NCBI RefSeq assembly: GCF_002797675.1
Contig: NZ_PGEX01000001.1
Coordinates: forward strand, 124,001 to 188,000
DNA from: Hallerella succinigenes
GTDB lineage: Bacteria; Fibrobacterota; Fibrobacteria; Fibrobacterales; Fibrobacteraceae
DNA length: 64,000 bases
Reading direction: 5' to 3'
Position numbers and translations under genes: made by a program. Below the pieces are notes generated by a model. The model ran no database searches, had not been told where the DNA came from, and worked only from the letters and a program-made list of their open reading frames with translations. Positions 17,847-27,550 of this stretch are shown here, piece by piece. How positions within the stretch are numbered: position 1 is the first letter of the stretch; each line of letters opens with the position of its first letter.

Positions 17847-18557
17847 TTAAATCTCCTTCGCATTAAAATCTTGATATGGAACCAAGATGCCTCCCTGCAT
17901 GTGAACACGTTTCGTGGCAAATTCCGCCATCCGTTCGTCGTGCGTTACCACGAGCAGGGTTTGCTTGTAATCTTCGTTAATTTGTTTAAAAAGCTCATTC
18001 AGCATCCGGGCATTCTTTTCGTCCAAGTTGCCGCTCGGTTCGTCGGCCAGGAGAACATCCGGATTGTTCATCAAGGCGCGGGCCACGGCAACACGCTGAC
18101 GTTCACCGCCCGAAAGTTCGCGCGGCAAATGCTTTAAGCGGTCCTTCAGGCCCACCTTCTGCAAAAGTTCCTCCGCATGTTCCTGAACCGTTTTCAAGTT
18201 CGCATGCGGATTCAAAATGCGAGCCGGAACGCAGACGTTTTCAAGCGCCGTAAATTCCGCAAGCAGATGGTGGAACTGGAAAACGAATCCGACCTTCTTC
18301 GAATGGTATTCATCCTTTTCCGCGGAATTCATCTTTCCAAGGCTCTTGCCGTTGAAGATAATTTCGCCCGAAGTCGGCGTATCCAAGGCGCCCACTAGAT
18401 TCAAAAAGGTGGACTTGCCCGAGCCCGAAGCTCCAGTTAGCACGCAAAATTCGTTTTTAGAAAGTTCAAAATCGACGCCCTTCAAAATTTCAAGGCGTTC
18501 CCCCGTTTCGCAAAAGACTCGGGTCAAGGCTTTGGTTTCAAGCAAGATATCACTCAT
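17847..18557 (-). CDS. lolD: Lipoprotein-releasing ABC transporter ATP-binding protein LolD
   Basis: This is the ATPase of the LolCDE-type complex, which extracts lipoproteins from the inner membrane for transfer to LolA. The 236-aa protein has the Walker A GASGSGKST, Q-loop VFQFHHLLAEFTALENV (typical of the LolD/MacB family), signature LSGGERQRVAVARAL, Walker B VLLADEPSGNLD and switch His in VVTHDERMA. The ATG at 18557 is chosen because it overlaps the lolC stop by eight bases. Lipoprotein export fits the lipoproteins seen in the window. Confidence 0.93.
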   Translation of the reverse strand: MSDILLETKALTRVFCETGERLEILKGVDFELSKNEFCVLTGASGSGKSTFLNLVGALDTPTSGEIIFNGKSLGKMNSAEKDEYHSKKVGFVFQFHHLLAEFTALENVCVPARILNPHANLKTVQEHAEELLQKVGLKDRLKHLPRELSGGERQRVAVARALMNNPDVLLADEPSGNLDEKNARMLNELFKQINEDYKQTLLVVTHDERMAEFATKRVHMQGGILVPYQDFNAKEI

Positions 18558-19800
18558 GGCGTATTGCCCCCACCGGATCGAGCTTTGAAGCCTTCCAAGC
18601 CGGAAGGAGCGTCGAAAGCGTGCAAAGAAGAATACCGACCACGAACACGACAATTACATCGAGCGGATTGATCAGGACCGGGAAATACGGCAACACGTAA
18701 ACATCGCCCGGCAGCGTAATGAAATGGTAGGACTGCTGTAAACCGCAGAGCGCAAGTCCCACCGTACCACCGAGAATCGTACCGCCGACACCGATGAAAG
18801 AACCCATCAGCATGAACACGCGCATCACACCGGCCTTCGAAAGTCCCATGCTGCGCAGAATGCCGATTTCCTTCGTCTTGTCCGTCACCACCATGATGAG
18901 CGAACTGATAATGTTGAACGCCGCCACAAGAATGATCAAACAGATAATCGCCGCCACGATGAACTTTTCGTAATTCATCCACTTGAGCAACGTAATGTTC
19001 TTGGTTTTCCAGTCGATAAAGTAATACGGATATCCGATGACTTCGCCCGCACGGTCTGCGCTTTCGCTCGCCTTCCACTGGTCCTTCACACGGAACTGCA
19101 GGCCGGAAACCTGGTTTGAATCCATGCCCAAAAGCTTCTGTGCTTCCGGGATTCCAATGTAGGCGATATTTCCATCGTATTCGTACATGCCCGTTTCAAA
19201 AATTCCAGAGACGACACAAGAAAGAATCTTGGGACCGCCCGAAGACATCGTCGCCTCGGTACTCTGAAAGGTCTGCAAAATGATCTTGTCGCCGACGAGC
19301 ACCTTCAGACGGTTCGCAAGCGAAATGCCAAGGATCACCGCCGGACGACGGTCAAAATTCGAATCGGGAAGACTGTCGAGCGAATAGTTTCCGCTCACGA
19401 TCTTTTCCGAAAGGTCCACCACTTTTTTCGAACGTTCTGGATCGATGCCGTACAGCACAATGCCGTCGTTCACCTTTTTGGAACTGATGCCGACTTTGTA
19501 AATGACAAAAGGCGCCGACGCTACGACATCGGAGTCGTTCGCCATCACCTTATCCGCAATCGTATTGAAGTCTTCTACAGGATCGCTGCGGTACGCGTAC
19601 ATTTCAAAATGCGCGTCCTTGCCAATCATCTGTGCGGTGACTTCTTCTTCAAAGCCGTTCACAGCCGAAAGCGCAACGATCAAAGCGAACACGCCGATAC
19701 TCACCCCCAGCATACTGAAGATGCCTATCAGCGAAACAAAAAGGCTTTTACGTTGCGCACCGAGGTAACGCCATGCAATCAGAAGTTCGAGTTTATTCAT
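18550..19800 (-). CDS. lolC: Lipoprotein-releasing ABC transporter permease LolC/LolE
   Basis: This is a 416-aa inner-membrane permease of the FtsX/LolE type. An N-terminal transmembrane helix lies at about 20-50 (SLIGIFSMLGVSIGVFALIV), then a large periplasmic domain (about 55-265). Three C-terminal helices follow (AAIICLIILVAAFNIISSLI, FMLMGSFIGVGGTILGG, VVFVVGILLCTLSTLLPAW). The conserved DKTKEIGILRSMG segment contacts the ATPase. A single permease gene sits next to lolD, so the complex may be a homodimer as in many non-enteric bacteria. It follows lysS by 28 bp. Confidence 0.92.
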   Translation of the reverse strand: MNKLELLIAWRYLGAQRKSLFVSLIGIFSMLGVSIGVFALIVALSAVNGFEEEVTAQMIGKDAHFEMYAYRSDPVEDFNTIADKVMANDSDVVASAPFVIYKVGISSKKVNDGIVLYGIDPERSKKVVDLSEKIVSGNYSLDSLPDSNFDRRPAVILGISLANRLKVLVGDKIILQTFQSTEATMSSGGPKILSCVVSGIFETGMYEYDGNIAYIGIPEAQKLLGMDSNQVSGLQFRVKDQWKASESADRAGEVIGYPYYFIDWKTKNITLLKWMNYEKFIVAAIICLIILVAAFNIISSLIMVVTDKTKEIGILRSMGLSKAGVMRVFMLMGSFIGVGGTILGGTVGLALCGLQQSYHFITLPGDVYVLPYFPVLINPLDVIVVFVVGILLCTLSTLLPAWKASKLDPVGAIRHE

Positions 19801-19828
19801 GGATCTCGCGAACCACCTCCAGCTAAGC

Positions 19829-21328
19829 TTAGGTTTCCGGCTTCATCAACGGGAAGAGGATCACATCACGGATCGTCTGCTGGTTGGTGAGGAGCATGAT
19901 CATACGGTCAATGCCAAAGCCAACACCACCGGTCGGCGGAAGTCCGGATTCCACAGCGTCGAGGAAGTTTTCATCCATCGGGTGCGTTTCACCTTCACCA
20001 CCGCGACCACGGCGAACCTGATCTTCCAAAAGTTCGCGCTGACGGATGGGATCGTTCAATTCGGTATAAGCGTTACCGAGTTCCCAGCCGTTTGCATACG
20101 GTTCAAACTGTTCGATCAAATCCGGGTTCACACGGTGGCTCTTGCAGAGCGGCGTGCTTTCCTTCGGCATGTCGATGATAAACGTCGGCTGAATGAGCTG
20201 TTTTTCCACGGTGAGTTCAAAGAGTTCAATAATCGCACGGCCACGAATCCATTCGCCGTCCATCGAGCCGCCGAGCTTCTGGATTACAGCCTTCAGGTCA
20301 TCGTCCGACATCGTGGTGACATCATAGCCGCCGAACTTCTGGATGGCATCGTACATCGTATAACGCGGCCACGGAGCCTTGAAGTCGATTTCCGTGCCCT
20401 GATAATTCACCTTCGTCGAACCCGTTGCAGCAATCGCTGCACGTTCGTAAATGTTTTCGAAGTGAATCATCATGTCGTTGTAGTCTGCATAAGCCTGGTA
20501 GAATTCTAGACCGGTGAATTCCGGGCTATGCGTACGGTCCATGCCTTCGTTGCGGAAGTTCTTCGAGAATTCGAAAACGCGTTCCATACCGCCGACAATG
20601 CAGCGCTTCAAATAAAGTTCCGGTGCGACGCGCAAGTAGAGCGTCATGTCCGCCGCGTTGTGGTGCGTGGTAAACGGACGCGCATTGGCACCGCCGTAAA
20701 TCGGCTGGAGCGTCGGGGTTTCTACTTCGATAAACTTGTTTTCAAGGAGATATTCACGAATGGACTGAAGCACACGGCTGCGCTTGATAAAAACATCACG
20801 CACGTCATCGTTCAAAGCCATGTCGATGTAACGTTCGCGATAGCGGGTGTCCACATCCTTGAATTCGTTGAAAATCTTCTTATTGCCGTTTTCGTCGATG
20901 ATTTCCTTAGGAACCGGGAGCGGACGCACGGCCTTCGAAAGCATCGTAATCTTTTCCGCCTTGACGGAATATTCCCCTGTCTTGGTTTCCATCATGGTGC
21001 CATCGACACCGACGAAGTCGCCGAAGTCGATCATCTTGACGATTTCATAATCCGCTTCGCCAACGATGTCCTTGGCGCAAACGATCTGAAGACGACCGTA
21101 GCGGTCTTTCAAATGCATAAAGCAGAGTTTGCCCTTGCGATTGAAACGAATGACGCGACCGGCGAAAGCGATTTTCTGTTCCGATTTCAGAAGTTCATCT
21201 TTCTGGTTGCGAAGATCTTCCGAAGTGTGAGTACGGTTGAACTTGTGCGGATACGGGTTGACGCCCATTTCCTTGAACTTTGTGAGCTTGTCGAGACGAG
21301 CCTTAACTTGGTCATTCATTTCTTGCAT
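19829..21328 (-). CDS. lysS: Lysyl-tRNA synthetase (class II)
   Basis: LysS charges tRNA-Lys. The 499-aa protein has an N-terminal OB-fold anticodon-binding domain (about 55-165, KIAFAGRVIRFNRKGKLCF) and the class II catalytic core. Motif 2 is FRNEGMDRTHSPEFTGLEFY, and motif 3 is TGGVGFGIDRMIMLLT near the C-terminus. The frame continues upstream, but the ATG at 21328 has AGGA nine bases before it and gives the expected N-terminus. It is the first gene of the lysS-lolC-lolD-clpC-bioB unit. Confidence 0.97.
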   Translation of the reverse strand: MQEMNDQVKARLDKLTKFKEMGVNPYPHKFNRTHTSEDLRNQKDELLKSEQKIAFAGRVIRFNRKGKLCFMHLKDRYGRLQIVCAKDIVGEADYEIVKMIDFGDFVGVDGTMMETKTGEYSVKAEKITMLSKAVRPLPVPKEIIDENGNKKIFNEFKDVDTRYRERYIDMALNDDVRDVFIKRSRVLQSIREYLLENKFIEVETPTLQPIYGGANARPFTTHHNAADMTLYLRVAPELYLKRCIVGGMERVFEFSKNFRNEGMDRTHSPEFTGLEFYQAYADYNDMMIHFENIYERAAIAATGSTKVNYQGTEIDFKAPWPRYTMYDAIQKFGGYDVTTMSDDDLKAVIQKLGGSMDGEWIRGRAIIELFELTVEKQLIQPTFIIDMPKESTPLCKSHRVNPDLIEQFEPYANGWELGNAYTELNDPIRQRELLEDQVRRGRGGEGETHPMDENFLDAVESGLPPTGGVGFGIDRMIMLLTNQQTIRDVILFPLMKPET

Positions 21329-21402
21329 GGTATGAATCCTATAAAAAGATTTTTGCGCTACCAAAGATAGAAATTCTAGGCTTTTCCGAACTGCAAGAAC
21401 GC

Positions 21403-21434
21403 AAAAAAGGCTGCCCGATAGGGCAACCTTTTCT
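21403..21434 (-). terminator. Intrinsic terminator after the Ala-rich secreted protein gene
   Basis: On the minus strand, AAAAGGTTGCCC pairs with GGGCAGCCTTTT around TATC, with one mismatch, and the 3' arm runs into six T residues. It lies between the stop of the gene ending at 21453 and the lysS start, and should insulate the lysS operon from upstream transcription. Confidence 0.75.
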
Positions 21435-21452
21435 AAGCTTTTCAAGAATGTC

Positions 21453-22370
21453 TTACTTGTTCATGCGGCAGCGCTTTTTTTGAAGCGGAGACATGCCCGG
21501 CTGATCGCAAGGATCCGAAGAAGTTGCCCTCTCTGCAGAGGCGGCCGGCTTTGCCGTTGCAGTAGAAGTCGTTGCCTTCTGCCGCTTTGCAGCCTGTTCC
21601 GCCTGCATCTGCTGAAGCTTGCGCTGACGCGGAGAAAGGTTCTCGTTGGAAGCGGCTGCTGCAGCACGGGCCTTTTGGGCCTGGACTTTCTGAGCCTGTT
21701 CCGCCTTCTGCTTTCTTGCGGCCTCTTCCGCTGCGGCTTCTTCGCGAGCCGCCTGTTCAGCAGCTGCAATCGAATCGCGGCGAGCCTTTATCGCATTCTT
21801 CTGGCGTTCAGCAGCGGCCTTACGAGAAGCCTGTGCCTGAGCCTTGGAAAGCGGATGGGCAGAAGCCTTGAAAATCGCGTTCGCGTTTTCCGGATTTCTG
21901 AACACATCGCCCGGATTGCCGCGCTTGCCCTGGGCATCTTCAAGGGCTCCCTTAGCCCAAGCATCGCTTGCAATCGGCGGAAGAAGCGACAACTTCAAGT
22001 TCTTGATTTTTGTAGGGAATTCATCGACACCATCCGAATAGTACATCATCACGTCATAAATACCTGCCTGGTATTCAAGACCGTCAGATGCGCCAATCGG
22101 AGCTTCCGAATAGGCGACGACAATATAAAGTTGGTCATCGTCCATGCTGTAAAAAAGCATGTCCGGATCCCCCTGAGGCGCTTTGACTTCACCTTCGGCA
22201 ACAAAAGCCCAAGGTGCGTAGTCAACGCGAATCGAGAAATGGTGATAACCCTTAGAAGCTTCCGAAAGCGAAAGATAGTCCGCGTCAAAAGCCTGGAACG
22301 AAGGTTTCACCTGCGCAAAGGAGAGAATTGCGCAGCCAAGAACCAAGAACATAGCCAATTTCTTAAGCAT
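21453..22370 (-). CDS. Secreted protein with Ala/Lys/Glu-rich coiled C-terminal half
   Basis: This 305-aa protein has a signal peptide (MLKKLAMFLVLGCAILSFAQ). A globular N-terminal part of about 160 residues follows, rich in Tyr and Asp (YHHFSIRVDYAPWAFVAEGE, DDDQLYIVVAYSEAPIG). A long Ala/Gln/Lys/Arg/Glu stretch (about 170-290) is likely helical or coiled coil, with repeats such as EEAAAEEAARKQK. It ends SDPCDQPGMSPLQKKRCRMNK. No family was recognised. It is a separate unit, downstream of the phosphohexomutase gene by 22 bp and ending in its own terminator. Confidence 0.65.
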   Translation of the reverse strand: MLKKLAMFLVLGCAILSFAQVKPSFQAFDADYLSLSEASKGYHHFSIRVDYAPWAFVAEGEVKAPQGDPDMLFYSMDDDQLYIVVAYSEAPIGASDGLEYQAGIYDVMMYYSDGVDEFPTKIKNLKLSLLPPIASDAWAKGALEDAQGKRGNPGDVFRNPENANAIFKASAHPLSKAQAQASRKAAAERQKNAIKARRDSIAAAEQAAREEAAAEEAARKQKAEQAQKVQAQKARAAAAASNENLSPRQRKLQQMQAEQAAKRQKATTSTATAKPAASAERATSSDPCDQPGMSPLQKKRCRMNK

Positions 22371-22392
22371 TTTATTCTCCTAAACAAAAGCC

Positions 22393-24009
22393 TTACTTGT
22401 TGAAGAAGAGCGCCTTGGCCGCTTCAAACATAGCGTCCTTTTCTGCTTCTTCACGGCATTCCGTATAAATGCGCACCTTCGGTTCCGTACCAGACGGACG
22501 GATGAGCATCCAGGAATCGTCTTCGAAAATAATCTTCACGCCGTCCAAAGTCAAGACTTCGCGAACCTTCTTTTCCTTATCGCCGACCTTGACCACAGTG
22601 CCGACTTTAGCCTTGCAAGCCACAGCGTTCACCTGAGCGACGAGCGGATCGCCAACGAGGGACTTGTCCACTTCGAAGCCTGCGCGGTTCGGGTAGAATT
22701 CGCCGAATTCCTTATAAAGTTCTTCGAGGTATTCGCCGAGGTTCTTGCCGGTCGTTGCCATGATTTCGAGAGCGAGAAGAAGGCCGAACTGAGCGTCCTT
22801 TTCGAGCGTGTTGTTCAAGCCCGAAATACCGTCGGATTCTTCGAAAGCGATGAGAGCCTTCGGATTCGCCTTGCGGGCAAGCCACGGGCGGAAATTCTTG
22901 AAGCCGACCGGAGTTTCCATCACCGGAGCGCCGAGCTTGTTCGCAATGACGTTCACAAAATTGGAAGTAGCGACGGACTTTGCGACAACGCCCTGTTCCT
23001 TGCGCCAGGTCACCATATAGTGGTAAGCGATTGCGCCGAAACGGTTCATGTCGATTTCACGGGTGCCGTCGTAAAAACGAACGCGGTCACCATCCGGGTC
23101 GAAAATGCAGCCGAGACGGAACCAGCTCTTGCTCTGGTCGAGAATCTTCTTCACGCCTTCGAGGTTTTTGGAACTCGGTTCCGGAGCGATTCCGCCGAAC
23201 AGCGGATCGTCTTCGGTACGCAGGCACATGAGGCACTGTGGATTGCCGAGAATCACGTTCGGACGCTTGCGGGTTGCGCCGTGGACGTGGTCGCAGACGA
23301 GGGTCAAGCGGCCTTCGTCGAGAAGCTTCTGGATGCGGGCGAACTGGATCGTGCCCTGCTTGTGGAGGAATTCGTTGTAAACTTCAATGGAATCAAAAGC
23401 CTTCATTTCGACTTCTTCGAGGTCTTCACGCTTGAAGTCCTTCATGAGTTCGTTCGAAATGCGGGTAATGTGGCAAGTGATTTCCGGACCCGCAGGACCG
23501 CCATCAGCCGGGTTGAACTTGATACCGGCATAGTTGGACGGGTTGTGGCTCGGGGTCATGTTGATCGAGCAAGCGGCCTTGAGAAGTTCAACGGCGGCGG
23601 AGAATTCCGGCGTAGCCATTTCGCCACCGTAGTAGATTTTCTTCACGCCAGCCTTGGCAAAGACCTGAGCGACTGCCTTGCAGAATTCATCACCGAGAAG
23701 ACGGTTGTCGTGACCGAGTACGATACCGCGTTCCTGAAGTTCTTCGAAGTTGGCAACGCCAAGAGCTTCAAGGAGTTCCGCATCCGCTTCTTTGTACATG
23801 CGAATGATAGCAGTAGCGATCACTTCGACTGTGCGGAGGGTGAATTCCGTACCGATTTCACCGCGGAAGCCGGACGTACCAAAGCTTACCTTGCACGGTT
23901 CGACACTTGCGAGGGCGATCTTCTTGACGTCTTCGACAAGATGCATGTCGGTGGCGGGGTTGAATTCAGAGGACTGGATCTTTTTCCAAAGTTGAGCAGC
24001 TGTTTCCAT
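22393..24009 (-). CDS. Phosphoglucomutase/phosphomannomutase family protein
   Basis: This alpha-D-phosphohexomutase interconverts sugar-1- and sugar-6-phosphates. The 538-aa protein has all four superfamily landmarks: the phosphoserine loop MTPSHNPSNY, metal-binding DPDGDR, sugar-specificity loop EESDGISG, and phosphate-binding RPSGTEPKVRIY. The substrate (glucose or mannose) cannot be fixed from this. The upstream frame is open to 24120, but the ATG at 24009 has AGGA six bases before it. It is divergent from pepA with a 60-bp shared promoter region. Confidence 0.9.
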   Translation of the reverse strand: METAAQLWKKIQSSEFNPATDMHLVEDVKKIALASVEPCKVSFGTSGFRGEIGTEFTLRTVEVIATAIIRMYKEADAELLEALGVANFEELQERGIVLGHDNRLLGDEFCKAVAQVFAKAGVKKIYYGGEMATPEFSAAVELLKAACSINMTPSHNPSNYAGIKFNPADGGPAGPEITCHITRISNELMKDFKREDLEEVEMKAFDSIEVYNEFLHKQGTIQFARIQKLLDEGRLTLVCDHVHGATRKRPNVILGNPQCLMCLRTEDDPLFGGIAPEPSSKNLEGVKKILDQSKSWFRLGCIFDPDGDRVRFYDGTREIDMNRFGAIAYHYMVTWRKEQGVVAKSVATSNFVNVIANKLGAPVMETPVGFKNFRPWLARKANPKALIAFEESDGISGLNNTLEKDAQFGLLLALEIMATTGKNLGEYLEELYKEFGEFYPNRAGFEVDKSLVGDPLVAQVNAVACKAKVGTVVKVGDKEKKVREVLTLDGVKIIFEDDSWMLIRPSGTEPKVRIYTECREEAEKDAMFEAAKALFFNK

Positions 24010-24069
24010 CAGTATTCCTATTAGGTGAATTTGACGTTCATAATCTAATAAATTTCTATTTTTGGGAGC

Positions 24070-25530
24070 ATGATTAAACTGAAAATTGCAAAGCATGTCG
24101 CAGACAACACTGAAGCTCATGCATTATTCTATGTAAAAAAAGCCGTTCAATTTTCCTCGGTTCTGTCCGAAAATGGAGAAATTCGAGTTGCGAACGTCCT
24201 CTCCGAAATGGAAAAAGGCATCTGCCAAGATCTTGAAATCGTCGAAATCGACGGTCACAAGACCATTTTTGTAAACGCCGCCATGGAACGCGGACTGTCC
24301 TCCCTGGATCATCTTCGTATGGCGGGCTACCGTCTGGGCAAGCGCGCCCGCCAAAAACAGTTCAAGACTGTCAAACTTCTGCTCGCAGACGCCGCAGACG
24401 AACAGGCGAAGGCGATTTTCCACGGTCTGTATTACAGCGCCTACAAGTTCGACAAGTACAAGTCGAAAACGACCAAGGACTTCACCGTCACGTTCGACAT
24501 CGAAGCGGGCGAACGCACCAAGGACTTTGAACGCATTGCGGCAGAAGTCGCCGTAGAACAGCACTATACAAACCTCGCCAAGGACTTGATCAACACGGTC
24601 GGTTCCGAGCTTTACCCAGAGGCTTTTGCCCACATCGCCATCCGCGAAGCCCACAAGGTTCCGGGTGTCGCCATCTCGATCCTGAACTCGAAGCTCCTCG
24701 CCAACGAAGGCTTCAACGGACTCTTGACCGTCGGTGGCGGAAGCCGTTTTGAACCGTGCATGGTCAAGCTCACCTACAGCCCAAAGAACGCTCCCAAGGA
24801 CAAGCACCTTGCAATTGTCGGCAAGGGCATTACCTTTGACACCGGCGGAATTTCCTTGAAGCCAGCCAAGAACATGAAGGAAATGCAAAGCGACATGTCG
24901 GGTGCGGCAGCAACCCTTGCCGCCATCTGCGCCGCAGCAGAGCTCAAAATTCCGCTCAAAATTTCCGCCTACCTTTGCCTTGCCGAAAACCGAATCGGTT
25001 CCGGAGCCGTGCTCCCGGGCGATATCTTCAAGGCGAAGAACGGCAAGACCGTGATGGTCGATAACACTGACGCCGAAGGACGCCTGGTGCTTTCGGACGG
25101 CATCTGTGCCGCTGCCGAAAACGGTGCGACGCACATCGTGGACCTTGCCACGCTGACCGGCGCCATGGTCCGTGCACTAGGCCCGGCAATCACCGGTTAC
25201 TTCACAAACGACGAAGAACTTTCCCAAAAGATCAAGGCTGCGGGCGACGCAACCTGCGAAAAGTTCTGGCAAATGCCGCTCGAAGACGAATACGCAAACG
25301 AGCTCGACGATCACTATGCCGATCTTTCAAACATCGGCAAAAGCGCCGGTGCAATCCTTGCGGCACTTTTCCTCCGCGAATTCGTTCCGGAAGGAATCAA
25401 GTGGTCTCACTGGGATATCGCCGGTACCGCCTATGTGGAACGTCCTTGGAAGTATACGACTTACGGAGCCACGGGCATCGGTGTCCAATCCCTTATTGAA
25501 CTCTCACGTGAACTTGGAGACAAAGCGTGA
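24070..25530 (+). CDS. pepA: Leucyl aminopeptidase (M17 family)
   Basis: This di-metal cytosolic aminopeptidase removes N-terminal residues from peptides. The 486-aa protein has the M17 metal-site segments GKGITFDTGGISLKPAKNM, SDMSGAAATLAA and the signature VDNTDAEGRLVLSD, with the bicarbonate-site Arg in it. The N-terminal domain (about 1-165) is divergent. A GGGAG is almost adjacent to the ATG. The stop overlaps the GTG of guaA (GTGA), so guaA is translationally coupled to pepA. Confidence 0.94.
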   Translation: MIKLKIAKHVADNTEAHALFYVKKAVQFSSVLSENGEIRVANVLSEMEKGICQDLEIVEIDGHKTIFVNAAMERGLSSLDHLRMAGYRLGKRARQKQFKTVKLLLADAADEQAKAIFHGLYYSAYKFDKYKSKTTKDFTVTFDIEAGERTKDFERIAAEVAVEQHYTNLAKDLINTVGSELYPEAFAHIAIREAHKVPGVAISILNSKLLANEGFNGLLTVGGGSRFEPCMVKLTYSPKNAPKDKHLAIVGKGITFDTGGISLKPAKNMKEMQSDMSGAAATLAAICAAAELKIPLKISAYLCLAENRIGSGAVLPGDIFKAKNGKTVMVDNTDAEGRLVLSDGICAAAENGATHIVDLATLTGAMVRALGPAITGYFTNDEELSQKIKAAGDATCEKFWQMPLEDEYANELDDHYADLSNIGKSAGAILAALFLREFVPEGIKWSHWDIAGTAYVERPWKYTTYGATGIGVQSLIELSRELGDKA

Positions 25531-27362
25531 AAAACGTAGATACGATCGCCGTTCTTGACTTCGGCGGACAATATGCGCATCTGATTGCAAATCGCGTGCG
25601 TCGGCTTGGTGTCTTTACCGAAATACACTCCCCTAGCGCTCCGGTGAGCGAACTCGAAGGAGTGAAGGGTATCATTTACAGTGGCGGACCTTCGAGCGTG
25701 TATGCCGCAGATGCTCCCGAATACAATCCGGAAATCCTTTCGCTCCCGGTGCCAAAGCTCGGCATCTGCTACGGTCACCAGCTGATCGCGCAGCAGCTCG
25801 GCGGACACGTGGAACCGGGCAAGATCAAGGAATACGGCATTGCAGACCTGATCGTCGGCGATGAGAATTGCCCGCTGCTGAAGGGACTTCCGAAAGAAAG
25901 CCCGATGTGGATGAGCCACGGCGACCAGGTGACAAAGCTCCCGGAAGGCTACAAGATCGTGGCAAGCACGAAGGACTGTGCCGTTGCCGCCGTCGCTTTC
26001 GACAGCGAAAGTCCCGACCGCCAGATTTACGGTATCCAGTTCCACCCGGAAGTCACGCACAGCAAGTTCGGCATGAAGCTTCTCGAAAACTTCGTCGACA
26101 TCACCGGCGCACAAAAGACCTGGAACATGAAGAGCTACCTGCCGCTCATCACGGAGCGCATCCAGGAACAGGTCAAGGACCGCAAGGTGTTCTTGCTCGT
26201 TTCGGGCGGCGTCGACTCCACCGTTGCCTTTGTACTTTTGAACCGCGTTCTCGGACCGGAAAAGGTTCTCGGTCTGCACGTGGATAACGGCATGATGCGC
26301 CTTGGCGAATCCCAGAAGATCATGGACTTCCTCACGAAGGAAGGCATGAACAATTTGAAGGTGTGCGATGCAAGCGAACACTTCCTCGAAAAGCTCAAGG
26401 GCGTGACCGCTCCGGAAACGAAACGCGGCATCATCGGCAAAGAATTCCTCACCGTGAAGGACGAGGAAATGGCAAAGCTCAACCTGGATCCGAACCAGTG
26501 GATGATGGCACAAGGCACCATCTACCCCGACACGATCGAAAGTGGCGGAACGAAGAACGCCGACAAAATCAAGACGCACCACAACCGTGTGCAAGAAGTC
26601 CTGGATCTCATGGAAAAGGGTCTTGTTCTTGAACCGCTTGCGGATCTGTACAAGGACGAAGTCCGTGCCCTCGGCGAAGAACTCGGCATTCCGCACAACC
26701 TCGTGTGGCGTCACCCGTTCCCGGGCCCGGGCCTTGGCGTGCGTCTGCTCTGCAGCGATGGCGTTCTCACGAATGATATGGTGCAGTTCGATAACGTAAA
26801 GGATAACGACGGAAAGTCCCTCGCCGAATACCTCCAGGAAAACCACATCGACGGCTATCTGCTCCCGATCAAGAGCGTGGGCGTCCAGGGCGACGGCAGA
26901 ACCTATGCGCAGCCGTTCCTCATCACGACTCCGGGCTTAAGCTGGAAGCTGTGCGAAAAGTTCTCCACGGAACTTGCGAACCGATTCAAGTCCATCAACC
27001 GCGTGATTTACCAAATCGGCAGCGTCGCAAAAGAAGCTCCGGTACTCGTTCCGCAGTACGCCACCCGCGAAAACTTCGATACGCTTCGCAAGTTCGACAA
27101 CATTTGTACGGAATTCTTGCAGGAAAACGACCTGTACGAAAAAATCTGGCAGATGCCGGTGGTTTCCGTCCCGCTCCACGTTCAGGGCAAGCCCTGCATT
27201 GTGATGCGCCCGGTGAACAGTACCGAAGCCATGACCGCAAACTTTGCCGAAATCGACCAGGGCCTTCTCGCAGGGCTCTGGCGCAAGTTCGAAGCGGACG
27301 ACGCGGGCAGCCTCTGGTACGATGTGACCCACAAGCCACCTGGCACTATCGAATGGGAATAA
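25527..27362 (+). CDS. guaA: GMP synthase (glutamine-hydrolysing)
   Basis: GuaA aminates XMP to GMP. The N-terminal class I glutamine amidotransferase domain has the nucleophile motif LGICYGHQ and the His/Glu pair IQFHPEVTHS. The ATP pyrophosphatase domain has the P-loop VSGGVDSTVAF, and the C-terminal dimerisation domain ends in the conserved KPPGTIEWE. At 611 aa it is about 85 residues longer than E. coli GuaA (525), the extra length lying in the C-terminal half (between about 400 and 540), reminiscent of long eukaryote-like forms. It starts with GTG overlapping the pepA stop. Confidence 0.96.
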   Translation: MKNVDTIAVLDFGGQYAHLIANRVRRLGVFTEIHSPSAPVSELEGVKGIIYSGGPSSVYAADAPEYNPEILSLPVPKLGICYGHQLIAQQLGGHVEPGKIKEYGIADLIVGDENCPLLKGLPKESPMWMSHGDQVTKLPEGYKIVASTKDCAVAAVAFDSESPDRQIYGIQFHPEVTHSKFGMKLLENFVDITGAQKTWNMKSYLPLITERIQEQVKDRKVFLLVSGGVDSTVAFVLLNRVLGPEKVLGLHVDNGMMRLGESQKIMDFLTKEGMNNLKVCDASEHFLEKLKGVTAPETKRGIIGKEFLTVKDEEMAKLNLDPNQWMMAQGTIYPDTIESGGTKNADKIKTHHNRVQEVLDLMEKGLVLEPLADLYKDEVRALGEELGIPHNLVWRHPFPGPGLGVRLLCSDGVLTNDMVQFDNVKDNDGKSLAEYLQENHIDGYLLPIKSVGVQGDGRTYAQPFLITTPGLSWKLCEKFSTELANRFKSINRVIYQIGSVAKEAPVLVPQYATRENFDTLRKFDNICTEFLQENDLYEKIWQMPVVSVPLHVQGKPCIVMRPVNSTEAMTANFAEIDQGLLAGLWRKFEADDAGSLWYDVTHKPPGTIEWE

Positions 27363-27396
27363 TTGCAGCTGTAAGGTTCCAAACCCTTTAGCAAAG

Positions 27397-27425
27397 GCCT
27401 CTGAGAGTTAACTCAGAGGCTTTTT
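27397..27425 (+). terminator. Intrinsic terminator of pepA-guaA
   Basis: GCCTCTGAG (27397-27405) pairs perfectly with CTCAGAGGC (27412-27420) around AGTTAA, followed by TTTTT (27421-27425). It lies 35 bp after the guaA stop. Confidence 0.9.
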
Positions 27426-27550
27426 CGTATGTGCAACAAGGTTTGGAACTGGGTTCTTGCCTTTGCGTCAACCCACTAATACTTATCTGAACAGCATTTT
27501 CAATAGTAGCAATTTGGCTTAATCTTTTCTTTTGAAATGGCGTCGTAGCT

